Shown: piece after piece, positions 41,565 to 51,457 of the stretch
Layout: every line of letters starts with the position of its first letter
How positions within the stretch are numbered: position 1 is the stretch's first letter
Source of the DNA: Cyclobacteriaceae bacterium
GTDB taxonomy: Bacteria; Bacteroidota; Bacteroidia; Cytophagales; Cyclobacteriaceae
Length of the DNA stretch: 64,000 nt
Direction: 5' to 3'
Assembly (NCBI GenBank): GCA_016787645.1
Contig: JAEUUF010000026.1
Span: forward strand, 124,001-188,000
Program-made: the position numbers and the translations under genes
The notes under the pieces: model-generated
Told to the model about the DNA's origin: nothing
Seen by the model: only the letters and a program-made list of their open reading frames with translations
The model's database searches: none

Positions 41565-42428
41565 TTAACCCAAGTAAGGTTTCAGTGCCTTGCTTCGAGA
41601 GGTGTGGCGCAGGCGGCGGATGGCTTTCTCCTTGATCTGGCGAACGCGCTCACGGGTAAGGTTAAACTTCTCACCAATCTCCTCAAGCGTCATGGCATGC
41701 TCGCCATTCAACCCGAAGTAAAGGGCAATTACATCCGATTCCCGCTGGGTAAGCGTTGACAGTGCGCGCTGTACCTCGCGGCGCAGCGAATCCGTCATCA
41801 GCCCCTGGTCGGGGGTATCTTCACCGTCATTTTCCAGCACATCAAGGAGGCTATTCTCCTCGCCTTGCACAAACGGAGCATCCATGCTCACATGACGTCC
41901 TGAAATCTTCATAGTGTCCACCACTTCAGCGGTTGTCACTTGCAACACTTCAGCGAGTTCTTCCGGAGATGGTTCCCGCTCATACTTCTGCTCAAGTTCA
42001 GAGAAGGTTTTCGAGATCTTGTTCAACGAACCAACCCGGTTGAGCGGCAGGCGAACGATACGCGACTGCTCAGCGAGCGCCTGGAGGATCGACTGGCGAA
42101 TCCACCAAACCGCATACGAGATGAATTTGAATCCGCGGGTTTCGTCGAAACGCTGTGCTGCTTTGATCAGGCCGAGGTTGCCTTCGTTGATCAGGTCGCC
42201 CAGGGAAAGTCCCTGGTTTTGATATTGCTTGGCTACCGACACCACGAAACGGAGATTGGCCTTGGTCAGTTTCTCAAGGGCGATTTGGTCGCCTTCTTTG
42301 ATGCGTTTGGCCAGCTCGACCTCCTCGTCGGGTGTGAGCAGATCAACCTTGCCAATCTCCTGGAGGTATTTGTCCAGCGACTGGCTCTCGCGATTGGTGA
42401 TCTGCTTGCTGATTTTAAGCTGTCTCAT
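41565..42428 (-). CDS. rpoD: RNA polymerase primary sigma factor, short Bacteroidota type
   Basis: This 287-residue protein begins [20 protein letters not shown] and lacks region 1.1. That is the normal form of the Bacteroidota primary sigma. Region 2 contains [20 protein letters not shown] and the -10-type recognition area [20 protein letters not shown]. Region 3 follows, and region 4 has [21 protein letters not shown]. It should recognise the TTTG/TAnnTTTG promoters seen throughout the window. It has its own promoter (42464-42495) and a terminator downstream, so it is probably monocistronic. Confidence 0.97.
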   Translation of the reverse strand: MRQLKISKQITNRESQSLDKYLQEIGKVDLLTPDEEVELAKRIKEGDQIALEKLTKANLRFVVSVAKQYQNQGLSLGDLINEGNLGLIKAAQRFDETRGFKFISYAVWWIRQSILQALAEQSRIVRLPLNRVGSLNKISKTFSELEQKYEREPSPEELAEVLQVTTAEVVDTMKISGRHVSMDAPFVQGEENSLLDVLENDGEDTPDQGLMTDSLRREVQRALSTLTQRESDVIALYFGLNGEHAMTLEEIGEKFNLTRERVRQIKEKAIRRLRHTSRSKALKPYLG

Positions 42429-42463
42429 GGTGCCTTTTTAGCTTCTTTGAAAACGTCTGGACG

Positions 42464-42495
42464 AAAAATTAGTTCCAAAAATCTTCGCTGGCAAC
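42464..42495 (-). promoter_or_regulatory. Promoter of rpoD
   Basis: On the minus strand GTTG (42495-42492), 20 bp, then TAATTTTT (42471-42464), one base off TAnnTTTG. The leader would be about 28 nt. The -33 element touches the pnp stop codon. Confidence 0.55.
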
Positions 42496-44636
42496 TATAC
42501 CTGGGCAGGTTCTTCCTTTTTCGGAGGCTTTGGCAGCAGAACCTTGCGGGAAAGCCGGAATTTGCCGGTTTTCTTGTCCACCTCGATAAGCTTTACCTTG
42601 ACTTCTTCGCCCACTTCCATCACTCCGTCCATGGTCTCGAGGCGCTCCCATTTGATCTCAGAAATGTGGAGCAACCCGTCTTTGCCTGGCATGAACTCGA
42701 CAAAGGCACCGAAGGGCATGATCGATTTAACCACGCCGTCGTATACCTGCCCCACTTCGGGCACAGCCACGATGGCACGAATCCGCTTCAACGCGCCTTC
42801 CATCGACGCCTGGTCCGTCGCAAAAATGCTTACGTGACCTTTCTTGTCTTTCTCTTCAATGACGACGGTCGCGCCAGTAGTATTTTGGATGTCCTGGATT
42901 ACTTTTCCGCCAGGTCCGATTACCGCTCCGATCATCTCTTTGTCGATGACCATGGAGAAGGCACGCGGAGCATGGGGCTTAAGGTCAGGACGAGGTGCCT
43001 GGATGGCCTTGTTCATCTCGCCGAGAATGTGAAGCCTTCCTTCCTTCGCCTGGAGCAACGCTTCCTTTAGAATGTCATAGGAAAGCCCTTCTACCTTCAG
43101 GTCCATCTGGCAGCCGGTGATTCCTTTTTGGGTTCCGGTAACTTTGAAATCCATATCTCCCAAATGATCCTCGTCGCCGAGGATATCAGACAAGATCGCA
43201 TATCGTCCCTTCTCGGAAATCATGCCCATGGCAATTCCGGATACAGGGGCCTTGATCGGCACACCGGCATCCATCAACGCCAGCGCTCCGGCACAGACAG
43301 TGGCCATCGACGATGAACCATTTGATTCAAGAATGTCTGACACCACGCGGATGGTGTAAGGATTGCTATCTTCTGCGGGGAGAACTTGCTTGAGGGAGCG
43401 CATGGCGAGGTTGCCATGCCCTACTTCCCGGCGTCCCGGTCCACGATTAGGTTTTACTTCGCCGGTGGAGAACGACGGGAAGTTATAATGGAGAATAAAC
43501 TTGTTCGAACCGGAGAACATAGCTCCGTCGATCAATTGCTCGTCGAGCTTGGTACCCAGGGTCACCGTGCTGAGCGATTGGGTCTCGCCGCGGGTGAAAA
43601 TGGCTGAACCGTGCGCTGCGGGCAGGTAATCAACTTCCGTCCAGATGGGGCGGATTTCATTGGTCTTGCGGCCATCCAAACGAACCCGTTCATTGAGGAC
43701 GAGGTCGCGGGAAGCTTTCTTCTGAATGTCGTGGTAGTACTTCTTGACCAGTCCTTTGTCAATCGTAGAGTCTTCCGGGAGACCGGCGAGGTATTCTTCA
43801 ACCACTTGCGAAAACAACTCCGAACGTTTGGCCTTGTTGGCAGTCTGCAACTTGGCAACGGCGTAGACCTTGTCATAAAGGAGCTTGAACAGCTCTTCTT
43901 TCAGTGCGGGGTCGTTGGTTTCGTGATTATAGGTGCGCTTTTCGGTCTTATTGGTCAGCTTAGTCAGTTCGATCTGTAGCTGGCACTGAACCTTGATAGC
44001 TTCATGGGCTATTTTCAGTGCTTCGAGCATGTCTTCTTCGCTGACTTCTTTCGCTTCGCCTTCAACCATCAGGATATTGTCGATGGACGCAGCCACAATG
44101 AGATCGAGGTCGGCCTTCTCTTTCATATCCAGGGGAGGATTGACGATGTACTTGCCATCGACACGGGCCACCCGCACTTCAGAGATCGGGCCCTGGAACG
44201 GAATATCAGAAACAGAGAGTGCAGCCGAAGCCGCAAAGGCAGCGAGTGCATCAGGAAGCGCCTTCTCGTCTCCAGAGATTAACTGGATGATGACTTGAGT
44301 CTCGGCATGATAATCATCTGGAAATAAGGGACGTATAGCGCGATCAACCAAGCGGCTGATGAGGATCTCGTAATCGGAAAGTCTACCCTCACGACGCAGG
44401 AAGCCACCGGGTATTTTACCCATAGAGGCAAACTTCTCCTGGTAGTCAACAGAAAGGGGCAGAAAATCTGCGCCTTCCTTGCCCTCCTTGTTGGAGACAA
44501 CCGTGGCAAGGATCATGGTATTGGCCATTCGAAGGACCACGGAACCGTCGGCCTGGCGGGCAAGTTTGCCGGTTTCAATGGTAATTTCCCTGCCGTCAGG
44601 AAGCTGGCAGGACTTAATAATAGGAGTTGGTTTCAT
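42495..44636 (-). CDS. pnp: Polyribonucleotide nucleotidyltransferase (PNPase)
   Basis: This 713-residue protein has two RNase PH domains (the first from [20 protein letters not shown]; the second from [20 protein letters not shown]). A KH domain ([14 protein letters not shown]) follows at about 555-620. The S1 domain ([20 protein letters not shown]) is at about 625-695. It degrades RNA 3'-5' with phosphate and works with the RNA degradosome or alone. Length is normal. It follows rpsO by 81 bp, as in many bacteria, and a hairpin lies between them. Confidence 0.98.
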   Translation of the reverse strand: MKPTPIIKSCQLPDGREITIETGKLARQADGSVVLRMANTMILATVVSNKEGKEGADFLPLSVDYQEKFASMGKIPGGFLRREGRLSDYEILISRLVDRAIRPLFPDDYHAETQVIIQLISGDEKALPDALAAFAASAALSVSDIPFQGPISEVRVARVDGKYIVNPPLDMKEKADLDLIVAASIDNILMVEGEAKEVSEEDMLEALKIAHEAIKVQCQLQIELTKLTNKTEKRTYNHETNDPALKEELFKLLYDKVYAVAKLQTANKAKRSELFSQVVEEYLAGLPEDSTIDKGLVKKYYHDIQKKASRDLVLNERVRLDGRKTNEIRPIWTEVDYLPAAHGSAIFTRGETQSLSTVTLGTKLDEQLIDGAMFSGSNKFILHYNFPSFSTGEVKPNRGPGRREVGHGNLAMRSLKQVLPAEDSNPYTIRVVSDILESNGSSSMATVCAGALALMDAGVPIKAPVSGIAMGMISEKGRYAILSDILGDEDHLGDMDFKVTGTQKGITGCQMDLKVEGLSYDILKEALLQAKEGRLHILGEMNKAIQAPRPDLKPHAPRAFSMVIDKEMIGAVIGPGGKVIQDIQNTTGATVVIEEKDKKGHVSIFATDQASMEGALKRIRAIVAVPEVGQVYDGVVKSIMPFGAFVEFMPGKDGLLHISEIKWERLETMDGVMEVGEEVKVKLIEVDKKTGKFRLSRKVLLPKPPKKEEPAQV

Positions 44637-44672
44637 AATAGTTGGGTGGCCAATCGTGGCCGTTACAAAAGC

Positions 44673-44698
44673 GAAAAGGGAACCTTGGAAGGGTTCCC
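44673..44698 (-). terminator. Hairpin between rpsO and pnp
   Basis: A 7-bp GC-rich stem (44678-44684 with 44692-44698) has a 7-nt loop and is followed on the minus strand by TTTTCGCTTTTG. It may end part of the rpsO transcripts, or serve as a processing or autoregulatory hairpin of the pnp leader. Confidence 0.65.
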
Positions 44699-44717
44699 TG
44701 ACCGCCTTATGGGTTTG

Positions 44718-44993
44718 TTATTTTCTCAGGTCCAGTTCAGCAATGATCGAGCGGTAACGCGCGATATTGGTTTTCTGCAGGTAGCCCAGCAGTTTCTTGC
44801 GCTGGCCAACAAGGTTGAGGAGGCCTTGTTGAGTGGAAAAGTCCTTCTTGTGGCCCTTCAGGTGCTCTGTTAGGGAATTGATCCGATGGGTGAACAGGGC
44901 AATCTGGGATTCGGGCGAACCGGTATCCTTGGCTGTTTTGGCCGCTCCGTACTTGGTGAAAAGTTCCTTCTTTTTGGTTGAATCGAGGTACAT
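44718..44993 (-). CDS. rpsO: 30S ribosomal protein S15
   Basis: This 91-residue protein is a full-length S15 with the core [20 protein letters not shown] and the conserved [20 protein letters not shown] that contacts the 16S central domain. It is an early assembly protein of the small subunit. The consensus promoter at 45032-45062 gives a leader of about 30 nt. A hairpin and pnp follow downstream. Confidence 0.98.
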   Translation of the reverse strand: MYLDSTKKKELFTKYGAAKTAKDTGSPESQIALFTHRINSLTEHLKGHKKDFSTQQGLLNLVGQRKKLLGYLQKTNIARYRSIIAELDLRK

Positions 44994-45031
44994 CGCTTAA
45001 AGTTTACTGCTTTGGTCGTTTTTTAATCGCG

Positions 45032-45062
45032 CAAAATTAAGGGAAATGGCCAATATGTCAAA
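45032..45062 (-). promoter_or_regulatory. Consensus promoter of rpsO-pnp
   Basis: On the minus strand TTTG (45062-45059), exactly 19 bp, then TAATTTTG (45039-45032). Both elements are perfect. Transcription should start near 45025. Confidence 0.9.
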
Positions 45063-45065
45063 GCA

Positions 45066-46628
45066 TCAGCCTGCAGGAAGTTCTGGCGTTTTAGCTCCAA
45101 AACGCCGTTTTAGCTTCTCCACGACAACCCGGTAATAGTCTGAGTCAAACAGCCGTGCATCCAGGCGCGCTTGCCTGAGGAAAATGAGGCCTATTGCCGC
45201 CAGGATCACATCTGCGGCCCAGATACCCTGAGGTACCGTTATCTTTTCCTGGAGCGCCCACTTTTCCCCGGTGCTGATAAACAGGTAGAATAGAATGAAG
45301 AAAAAGATCGAGAAGATTACGGGCACCCCCAACCCACCCTTTTTGATGATGGATCCCAGCGGGGCGCCAATCAGGAACATCACGATGCAGGCGATCGAGT
45401 TGGCCAGGATCTTATGCCATTGGATCTGAAATACCGCGCGTTCGTGGGTATAGGTATTCCGATTGGTGTTCATGTTCAGCAACGTCGCCTTGAGGGTCCG
45501 CGTTTGATTTAGCGCGATGGCGATTTCATCCGCCGTAAAGTCGGACGTGAACAGGCTATCAGAAACTTTTCGAGTTGCGGCCCCGATACTATCGGAGGGT
45601 ACAGGAGTAAAATCCAGGGCAAAGGGGGAGCGATAAGGGTTATTCACCTTGTTCAGGGAATCACGGTACCGCTTGAAGGCTATGAGGTCCTTGGGTACAT
45701 CAAGGGTATCTCCTTTCCGGTGAAAGGTGAAGAGGGAAAACTGCATGTTGTAGCGCCCCAGGTAATTTTGCTTGATCTCGGTGTTCAGCGAATCGATGTC
45801 ATCGTCAAGTTGCCACACACTCCGCATGATCCGGTTACCCTGGAACCAGCGTTTGTCTGTCCGGGCAAGACCGAAGGACGAGAGGTCAAAGACAATCTCC
45901 ATTTTGCCAAAGTGTGTTTTCTGCAGAGTTTCCTGACTATTACTCACCTGTTGCCCAATATTCTGCCCCTCAGAACCTTCGGTATAGTCATAGCCGTTAT
46001 AGAGTTCAAGCTTCAGGTACTGCTCATTGAAAATCGTATACATTCGCCCTGAATCAGCGATGGTTACTTTCTTGTTTCCGGTTTGCCCCCGGTGGTCATA
46101 AATAATTACATCTTTAAGCGAAGCCCCATCCGGAAATTTCTTGTTCACCTTGATGCTGATGTCAGGGATTCCGCCATAAAATGCTCCCTCCTGCAAATCA
46201 AGGGCTGGTTTTTTTTGCTTGATGTCATAGAGCAGGCTGTAGGCTTCCAGGGCAGCTTTGGGAACCCACGTGTTGTTCACATAGAAGGCGAAAACGGTCA
46301 ACCCGATCACCATGATAAAGATGGGGACCAGGCTCCGGGAAAGAGAAATGCCCAAGGATTTGATGGCCGTGATCTCAAAGTGTTCGCTCAGGTTGCCAAA
46401 GGTGATCAGGGAGGAAAGCAGGATCGCCAGCGGCAGCGCCAGGGGAGTCATAAAGACCGCGAAGTAGAACAACAAAGTGCCCACCACATCCCATCCCAGG
46501 TCCTTCCCGATAATGTCGTCGAAGTACTTGAGCATGTGCTGAAGCAGGAGGATAAAGACCACCACCAGGAAGGTGAGGATAAAGGGCCCCACGAATGACT
46601 TGATGATGAGTTTATCGATCTTGCGCAT
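45066..46628 (-). CDS. LptF/LptG family permease
   Basis: The start at 46628 (MRKIDKLIIKSFVGPFILTF) gives 520 residues. An upstream frame exists, but the predicted -7 element at 46643-46650 lies inside it. Three membrane helices are at the N terminus (FLVVVFILLLQHMLKYFDDI; VGTLLFYFAVFMTPLALPLA; and the next). A large periplasmic beta-jellyroll domain (about 125-410) follows, and three helices close the protein. The family moves lipopolysaccharide from the inner membrane with LptB and LptC. The partner permease is not adjacent. Confidence 0.92.
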   Translation of the reverse strand: MRKIDKLIIKSFVGPFILTFLVVVFILLLQHMLKYFDDIIGKDLGWDVVGTLLFYFAVFMTPLALPLAILLSSLITFGNLSEHFEITAIKSLGISLSRSLVPIFIMVIGLTVFAFYVNNTWVPKAALEAYSLLYDIKQKKPALDLQEGAFYGGIPDISIKVNKKFPDGASLKDVIIYDHRGQTGNKKVTIADSGRMYTIFNEQYLKLELYNGYDYTEGSEGQNIGQQVSNSQETLQKTHFGKMEIVFDLSSFGLARTDKRWFQGNRIMRSVWQLDDDIDSLNTEIKQNYLGRYNMQFSLFTFHRKGDTLDVPKDLIAFKRYRDSLNKVNNPYRSPFALDFTPVPSDSIGAATRKVSDSLFTSDFTADEIAIALNQTRTLKATLLNMNTNRNTYTHERAVFQIQWHKILANSIACIVMFLIGAPLGSIIKKGGLGVPVIFSIFFFILFYLFISTGEKWALQEKITVPQGIWAADVILAAIGLIFLRQARLDARLFDSDYYRVVVEKLKRRFGAKTPELPAG

Positions 46629-46642
46629 GCGGATTCCTGTCT

Positions 46643-46650
46643 CAAAAATA
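46643..46650 (-). promoter_or_regulatory. -7 element of the LptF/G permease gene
   Basis: TATTTTTG on the minus strand matches TAnnTTTG exactly. The start of transcription would be near 46636, only about 8 nt before the chosen ATG. No good -33 TTTG is visible. Confidence 0.5.
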
Positions 46651-46701
46651 ACGCCATTTTGAAAGCTTTCCCGAAGGATTACCCCAAATGGCAAAAGTTT
46701 A

Positions 46702-46709
46702 TAAATTTG
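46702..46709 (+). promoter_or_regulatory. -7 element of tRNA-Met
   Basis: TAAATTTG matches TAnnTTTG exactly, 11 bp before the tRNA. A consensus -33 TTTG is not present at the expected distance. Confidence 0.6.
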
Positions 46710-46720
46710 CGCCTCCTTTT

Positions 46721-46794
46721 GGCGAGGTAGCTCAGTTGGTTAGAGCATCGGATTCATAACCCGAAGGTCGGCAGTTCAAATCTGCTCCTCGCTA
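46721..46794 (+). tRNA. tRNA-Met (anticodon CAT), elongator type
   Basis: A 74-nt cloverleaf with acceptor GGCGAGG/CCTCGCT (first pair G-T), D-arm GCTCAGTTGGTTAGAGC, anticodon loop TTCATAA and T-loop TTCAAAT. The initiator hallmarks (three G-C pairs in the anticodon stem, mispaired first base) are absent. A lysidine-modified Ile-CAT tRNA cannot be excluded by sequence alone. CCA is not encoded. Confidence 0.93.
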
Positions 46795-46855
46795 CTCAAT
46801 TGGGTGGTCATTCACCGGGGTGGCCCTCAGACACACTGAACCATCCGGAAGAAAG

Positions 46856-46886
46856 TCCCCGCAGCCTGCCGCTACGGGGATTTTTT
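46856..46886 (+). terminator. Rho-independent terminator of tRNA-Met
   Basis: TCCCCG (46856-46861) pairs with CGGGGA (46875-46880) and is followed directly by TTTTTT. Confidence 0.7.
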
Positions 46887-46972
46887 ATGTCTCCGCGAAA
46901 TCTTCTTGTATCGGCGGCAAGTCATTTGACAGTCCGGAAAATTCGTATATCTTCCAATCGAATCTGAGAGAG

Positions 46973-47383
46973 ATGGAAACGAAAATGGCCAAGAAGCAAC
47001 TTTTTACGGCGGACTATGAGTTGCATGCTTCTGTTAAGATGCTATACCCTTATATCCAGACCGCCAGTGGCCTCGCTGAGTGGTTTGCCGATGATGTCCG
47101 CATCAGCCCTGAGAAAGTATTCACCTTTGTGTGGGACCAGGAAGAACACAAGGCTATCCTCGCCTCGCACCGCACAAACCACTTCGTTCGATTTGAGTAC
47201 CTGCCCGAGTCGGCTGAAGATAAAAAGGATCCCTCCTACTTTGAGCTGACCCTGGACGTGAACGAGCTGACCCAGATGACGTTCCTCAAAGTCTTCGACT
47301 ACTCCGATTTCGATGACATGAAGGAACTCCAGGATTTGTGGGATGGCTTAATTGAACGACTGAAGACCGTTGTGGGTGGATAG
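46973..47383 (+). CDS. START-like/SRPBCC domain protein
   Basis: From the ATG at 46973, preceded by GAGAGAG, the protein has 136 residues (a second ATG is at 46985). A longer frame to 46820 runs through the tRNA terminator region and is not credible. The single domain (KKQLFTADYELHASVKMLYP, ASGLAEWFADDVRIS, FVRFEYLPESAEDKKDPSYF, VFDYSDFDDMKELQDLWDGL) is a helix-grip fold common in Bacteroidota as a 'START-like' protein. Such folds bind hydrophobic ligands or act as chaperone co-factors; none is known here. Confidence 0.85.
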   Translation: METKMAKKQLFTADYELHASVKMLYPYIQTASGLAEWFADDVRISPEKVFTFVWDQEEHKAILASHRTNHFVRFEYLPESAEDKKDPSYFELTLDVNELTQMTFLKVFDYSDFDDMKELQDLWDGLIERLKTVVGG

Positions 47384-47394
47384 CAGATTCTGAC

Positions 47395-49635
47395 TCAGAG
47401 GTTAAACCAATACGTCAGCTTTACCACAATCGCCCTGTTCTTGGGCATGAAATTCTCAGCCGGCTGATCAAAAGAATAGAAGTAGTTGTCCGTGTATACG
47501 ATAAACAAATCGGATACTGGCCGGAAGCGCCACTGCAGGCGCGTATTGATGTTTACATTTTGATACTGGCTGTTGTACTGAACAAACGTCGTGAAGAAGA
47601 CACTGCGGGTCAGGGTTAAGTCAACCCTTGGACTGATCAGGTAAATATCTGCGCTGGTATACGGAGACGGCATTTTGATCTGGTTGAAGTTGGCGTCCAA
47701 TGAAATCACGCCATAGGGCTGAAACCGATAATTGAGGCTGGCCGTCAGGTTGGTTCGAGTGCCATTGAAGTAGCTTCCATGCAACGCCCCTACCGTATAC
47801 GTAAAGAATTTCCTTGGATCTGATTGAAAACTGGCGGACGCATTGGTATAGGTATACTCCGTGAATGCCGGTAAGGGTACCGGATTGTCTTCCGGCGGCG
47901 ACCGGGTAGGATCAAAGTCAAAAAGCAGGAGCGTGTAGGTGTGCTGAACTTGGAAGGTCAATATCCCCTGGTTTTGAAACACCACATTGTACCCGGGAAC
48001 ATACTGGTAATCGGACAATGCGTGAATGTCATCCCAGATGTAAGATAGGTCGAGCACAGGGCCATGGTTGTTAATCCGGCTGTTGGCCGGAAACCACCGG
48101 TAGGCCCCGGAGGGTGAGATGCGCTTGTACCCGGCCCTCGGCACGAAGCCCACCGCGGGATCGTAGTTTCGACCAATGGCCTGTTGATAAAGATTAAACG
48201 TAAAAGGCTGCGTGTTGTACACAAAGCTCGCTCCCTGGGCATATTCCTCGCCCGGGTTATTGGGGGTGAACTGCTGATGGTAAAAGACCGTACCTGTATA
48301 CCGGTTGTTCTTGAAACTGTAGTTGTAGTCCGCACCCAGGACTCGGTTGTAGTTGTATCCCTCCATGCGGAAGTCGCCAGAATCATTCTTGAACGTCTGG
48401 CGGTTTACAAAGATCGCCCGGATGTTGGAGTTGGTTCCCAGCCGGCGCTGACCCGTGGCGACGGTGTAGTTGTATGACGGCACTTTCGACTCCGGAATCT
48501 CTGCTGTTTGCATGTTCAGAAAGCCGACTCGGTAATACTTGTTCACATTGCCGCTGAGCCGTGCGCCAAAAAGAATCTGGTTTTGGATATTCTGCCCTGT
48601 ATTGGGATCACGGGCCACACCAATCCGGCGGGAGAAGAAGGGTCGTGCATTCATATGCCCATAGGAAAGAAAAAGGTCTGCGTTTTCCAGGAAGAACTGT
48701 CGTCGCTCCGGAAAGAAAATTTCAAACCGGTCCAGGTTGGTCACCTGCCGGTCCACTTCAACCTGCGAAAAGTCAGGGTTCACCGTCAGGTCCAGGTTTA
48801 GGGAAGATGTCACTGCCACTTTCGCATCACCACCTACCGTTGCCTTCGAAACGGAGGGCTTGTCGTTGAGGAAGTCTTTTGAAGCATTCCCGGCCACATA
48901 CGGAATTATCGAAATGTTGGAACCTGGGTGCTGAAGGGGTTGGTCCCAAACCAGTTCCCCTGCATAGTTCAGATTCCCGGCTTCAAAATACCGGGGAGTC
49001 CATGGCCATACAGCGCGTTCATTTTCTTTGCTGTCCTGACGGTAATACTTGACGTTCCATCGTGTTGAGCCAGCCTTAAAGCGAAGGGTGGTGTAAGGTA
49101 TGGCCATCTCGGCGACGTAATACCCTTCATACTGTTTAACCGCACTATACCACTTGTTATCCCATGACATATCCAAATGATCAGGCATGACATAGCCGTT
49201 GGAGATCAATCCCTCCCGTTGGACGCCGGCAGGACTCAGTCCAAAGAAGAAGGCGTTGGTCAAATCCTGAAAAGTATCCAGGATAACGGCGACACCGTCC
49301 AGCCCCGGACCACGGAAATCCCGGCGAAGGGAAGACACCACATACCCACCAGGCTTGTTGTTGTGGGCCACCATACTGAAATAGACAAACTCGTCATCAT
49401 AAGTGGCCCGGAACTCGGTGTTGACCAGCGACCGGCTGGTATCATACGGATACTGCTGCCACAAATCGCTTCCTACTTCGGCCTCTTTCCATGACTCCTC
49501 ATCGAGGGCCCCATCGAGCTGTACCTTGTCAATGGCACGCCGGATGGAGACCGATGGGCGTTCCACTTCCGGTTCCGATCGCAACGGAACAGAGAGCAAA
49601 ACCAAGAGCCCAACCAGCGAGAGGGTGACACGCAT
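47395..49635 (-). CDS. DUF5916 outer-membrane beta-barrel protein with CBM9-like domain, second copy
   Basis: The start at 49635 gives 746 residues with a signal peptide (MRVTLSLVGLLVLLSVPLRS). The CBM9-like sandwich (about 30-210; RRAIDKVQLDGALDEESWKE) precedes DUF5916, with the hallmark LDLTVNPDFSQVEVDRQVTN and FFPERRQFFLENADLFLSYG. The many aromatic strands end in VVKLTYWFNL, as in outer-membrane barrels. It is smaller than the copy at 4611-7253 and distantly related. Its 5' end is divergent from pgi. Substrate is unknown. Confidence 0.85.
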   Translation of the reverse strand: MRVTLSLVGLLVLLSVPLRSEPEVERPSVSIRRAIDKVQLDGALDEESWKEAEVGSDLWQQYPYDTSRSLVNTEFRATYDDEFVYFSMVAHNNKPGGYVVSSLRRDFRGPGLDGVAVILDTFQDLTNAFFFGLSPAGVQREGLISNGYVMPDHLDMSWDNKWYSAVKQYEGYYVAEMAIPYTTLRFKAGSTRWNVKYYRQDSKENERAVWPWTPRYFEAGNLNYAGELVWDQPLQHPGSNISIIPYVAGNASKDFLNDKPSVSKATVGGDAKVAVTSSLNLDLTVNPDFSQVEVDRQVTNLDRFEIFFPERRQFFLENADLFLSYGHMNARPFFSRRIGVARDPNTGQNIQNQILFGARLSGNVNKYYRVGFLNMQTAEIPESKVPSYNYTVATGQRRLGTNSNIRAIFVNRQTFKNDSGDFRMEGYNYNRVLGADYNYSFKNNRYTGTVFYHQQFTPNNPGEEYAQGASFVYNTQPFTFNLYQQAIGRNYDPAVGFVPRAGYKRISPSGAYRWFPANSRINNHGPVLDLSYIWDDIHALSDYQYVPGYNVVFQNQGILTFQVQHTYTLLLFDFDPTRSPPEDNPVPLPAFTEYTYTNASASFQSDPRKFFTYTVGALHGSYFNGTRTNLTASLNYRFQPYGVISLDANFNQIKMPSPYTSADIYLISPRVDLTLTRSVFFTTFVQYNSQYQNVNINTRLQWRFRPVSDLFIVYTDNYFYSFDQPAENFMPKNRAIVVKLTYWFNL

Positions 49636-49719
49636 GATGCAAGAGAATGATCTTGAACGCGCCCTGCAAAATAAATCGGATGAGCGGAAGATTAGCGCGT
49701 GACTCTGGGCCGTGATTCC

Positions 49720-49727
49720 TATTTTTG
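49720..49727 (+). promoter_or_regulatory. -7 element of pgi
   Basis: TATTTTTG matches TAnnTTTG exactly, 18 bp before the ATG. The -33 element is not consensus. Confidence 0.55.
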
Positions 49728-49745
49728 TCAACTAACGCGAAACCT

Positions 49746-51401
49746 ATGCTCCCTGCCATAACCCCTACCGAAACTGAAGCGTGGCGCAAACTAACGGCCC
49801 ACTTTCTGGAAATGCAGGCCTTTTCCCTGCGAGAGGCTTTTGAAACTGATCCACAGCGATTTGACAAGTTTCACCTCTTCTTTGAGGGTATTCTTGTTGA
49901 CTTCTCCAAGAATTCGATAACCGAGGAAACTCTAAACCTCTTCACTCAGCTTGCGGATGAGTGTGAACTCAGCGCCGCCATTGAGAGCATGTTTACTGGT
50001 CAGCTCATCAATCAGACGGAGGGTCGGGCTGTACTCCATGTTGCCCTTCGAAACCGCAGCAACAATCCTGTAGTAGCACAAGGCGCTGATGTAATGCCGG
50101 AAGTCAACCGGGTACTAAACCAGATGAAGGCCTTTTCTTCAAGACTGCTTTCCGGCGAATGGAAAGGTTATTCCGGAAAGGCGATCACTGATATCGTAAA
50201 TATTGGCATCGGCGGCTCTGACCTGGGTCCGCTCATGGTTACGGAAGCCCTTCGACCTTATCACAAAAACATCCGACCTCACTTTGTTTCCAACATTGAC
50301 GGAACCCACCTGGTGGAAACGCTGAAGAAAGTCAACCCGGAAACTACGCTTTTCATTATCGCGTCAAAAACATTTACCACCCAGGAGACAATGACGAATG
50401 CCGAATCAGCTCGAAGCTGGTTCCTCGAACAATCGGCTAACCAAGGCGACGTAGCCAAGCACTTCGTAGCAGTTTCCACTAACGAAAAGGCAGTCAAGGC
50501 GTTCGGCATAGCCCCCGAAAACATGTTTGTCTTTTGGGATTGGGTGGGCGGAAGATATTCACTGTGGTCATCCATCGGTTTGTCCATCGCCTGCACCCTG
50601 GGGTTCGAAGCGTTTGAACAATTGCTGGATGGCGCGCACGCCATGGACAAACATTTCCGCGAGGCATCGATGCAACAGAACATTCCGGTACTTCTCGCGA
50701 TGATCGGCATATGGCATACCAACTTCTTCGACGCACAAAGTGAAGCCATCCTCCCCTACGACCAATACCTCCATCGCTTCGCTGCCTACTTCCAGCAAGG
50801 AAATATGGAGAGCAATGGCAAGTCCATCGACCGTAACGGGCAACCAGTTCTTCACCAAACCGGGCCTGTCATCTGGGGCGAACCTGGCACCAATGGCCAG
50901 CATGCCTTCTATCAGTTGATCCACCAGGGCACACGACTCGTTCCATGCGACTTTATCGCACCTGCAATCAGCCATAACCCGGTTGGCGACCACCATGCCA
51001 AATTGCTGTCCAACTTCTTTGCGCAGACCGAGGCACTGATGAAAGGAAAGTCACCTGAAGAGGTAAGAACCGAACTGCAACAACAGGGAATGTCAAAAGA
51101 GGCCATTGAGTTTCATTTACCTTACCGGGTTTTTGCCGGCAATCGACCTACCAACTCCATTCTATTTGAAAGACTCACACCCCGAACACTCGGATCCCTT
51201 ATCGCCATGTACGAACACAAGATTTTCGTGCAGGGCGTGATCTGGAATATCTTCAGTTTTGACCAATGGGGTGTTGAACTCGGGAAAATCCTTGCCAAGA
51301 AGATACTGCCTGAATTATCCACCCAAGGTGTTATAACAGGGCATGATTCGTCCACCAACGGGCTGATTAACTATTTCAAACGATTGAGAGGACTACTGTG
51401 A
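49746..51401 (+). CDS. pgi: Glucose-6-phosphate isomerase
   Basis: From the ATG at 49746 the protein has 551 residues, normal for the large Pgi type. Motifs include [65 protein letters not shown]-like [12 protein letters not shown], and the signature [20 protein letters not shown]. It interconverts glucose-6-P and fructose-6-P in glycolysis. It is the first gene of the row pgi-pfkA-glk, so the three upper glycolytic steps are clustered. It has its own -7 element. Confidence 0.97.
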   Translation: MLPAITPTETEAWRKLTAHFLEMQAFSLREAFETDPQRFDKFHLFFEGILVDFSKNSITEETLNLFTQLADECELSAAIESMFTGQLINQTEGRAVLHVALRNRSNNPVVAQGADVMPEVNRVLNQMKAFSSRLLSGEWKGYSGKAITDIVNIGIGGSDLGPLMVTEALRPYHKNIRPHFVSNIDGTHLVETLKKVNPETTLFIIASKTFTTQETMTNAESARSWFLEQSANQGDVAKHFVAVSTNEKAVKAFGIAPENMFVFWDWVGGRYSLWSSIGLSIACTLGFEAFEQLLDGAHAMDKHFREASMQQNIPVLLAMIGIWHTNFFDAQSEAILPYDQYLHRFAAYFQQGNMESNGKSIDRNGQPVLHQTGPVIWGEPGTNGQHAFYQLIHQGTRLVPCDFIAPAISHNPVGDHHAKLLSNFFAQTEALMKGKSPEEVRTELQQQGMSKEAIEFHLPYRVFAGNRPTNSILFERLTPRTLGSLIAMYEHKIFVQGVIWNIFSFDQWGVELGKILAKKILPELSTQGVITGHDSSTNGLINYFKRLRGLL

Positions 51402-51432
51402 GTCACAACATGGAAATGCCTGTCTACTGACC

Positions 51433-51440
51433 TATTTTTG
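51433..51440 (+). promoter_or_regulatory. -7 element of pfkA
   Basis: TATTTTTG matches TAnnTTTG exactly, 17 bp before the TTG start. With pgi having the same element, pfkA-glk can be transcribed separately. Confidence 0.55.
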
Positions 51441-51457
51441 GCCTTTCATTTTTAACC

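Noticed and set aside
41940-43070. 376-codon plus-strand frame across rpoD and pnp
   Set aside because: It is the antisense shadow of two conserved genes with strong codon bias; no signal, domain or start site supports it.
46820-46972. Longer start for the START-like protein
   Set aside because: The extension overlaps the tRNA-Met terminator hairpin and has non-coding character; the ATG at 46973 has a purine-rich ribosome site.
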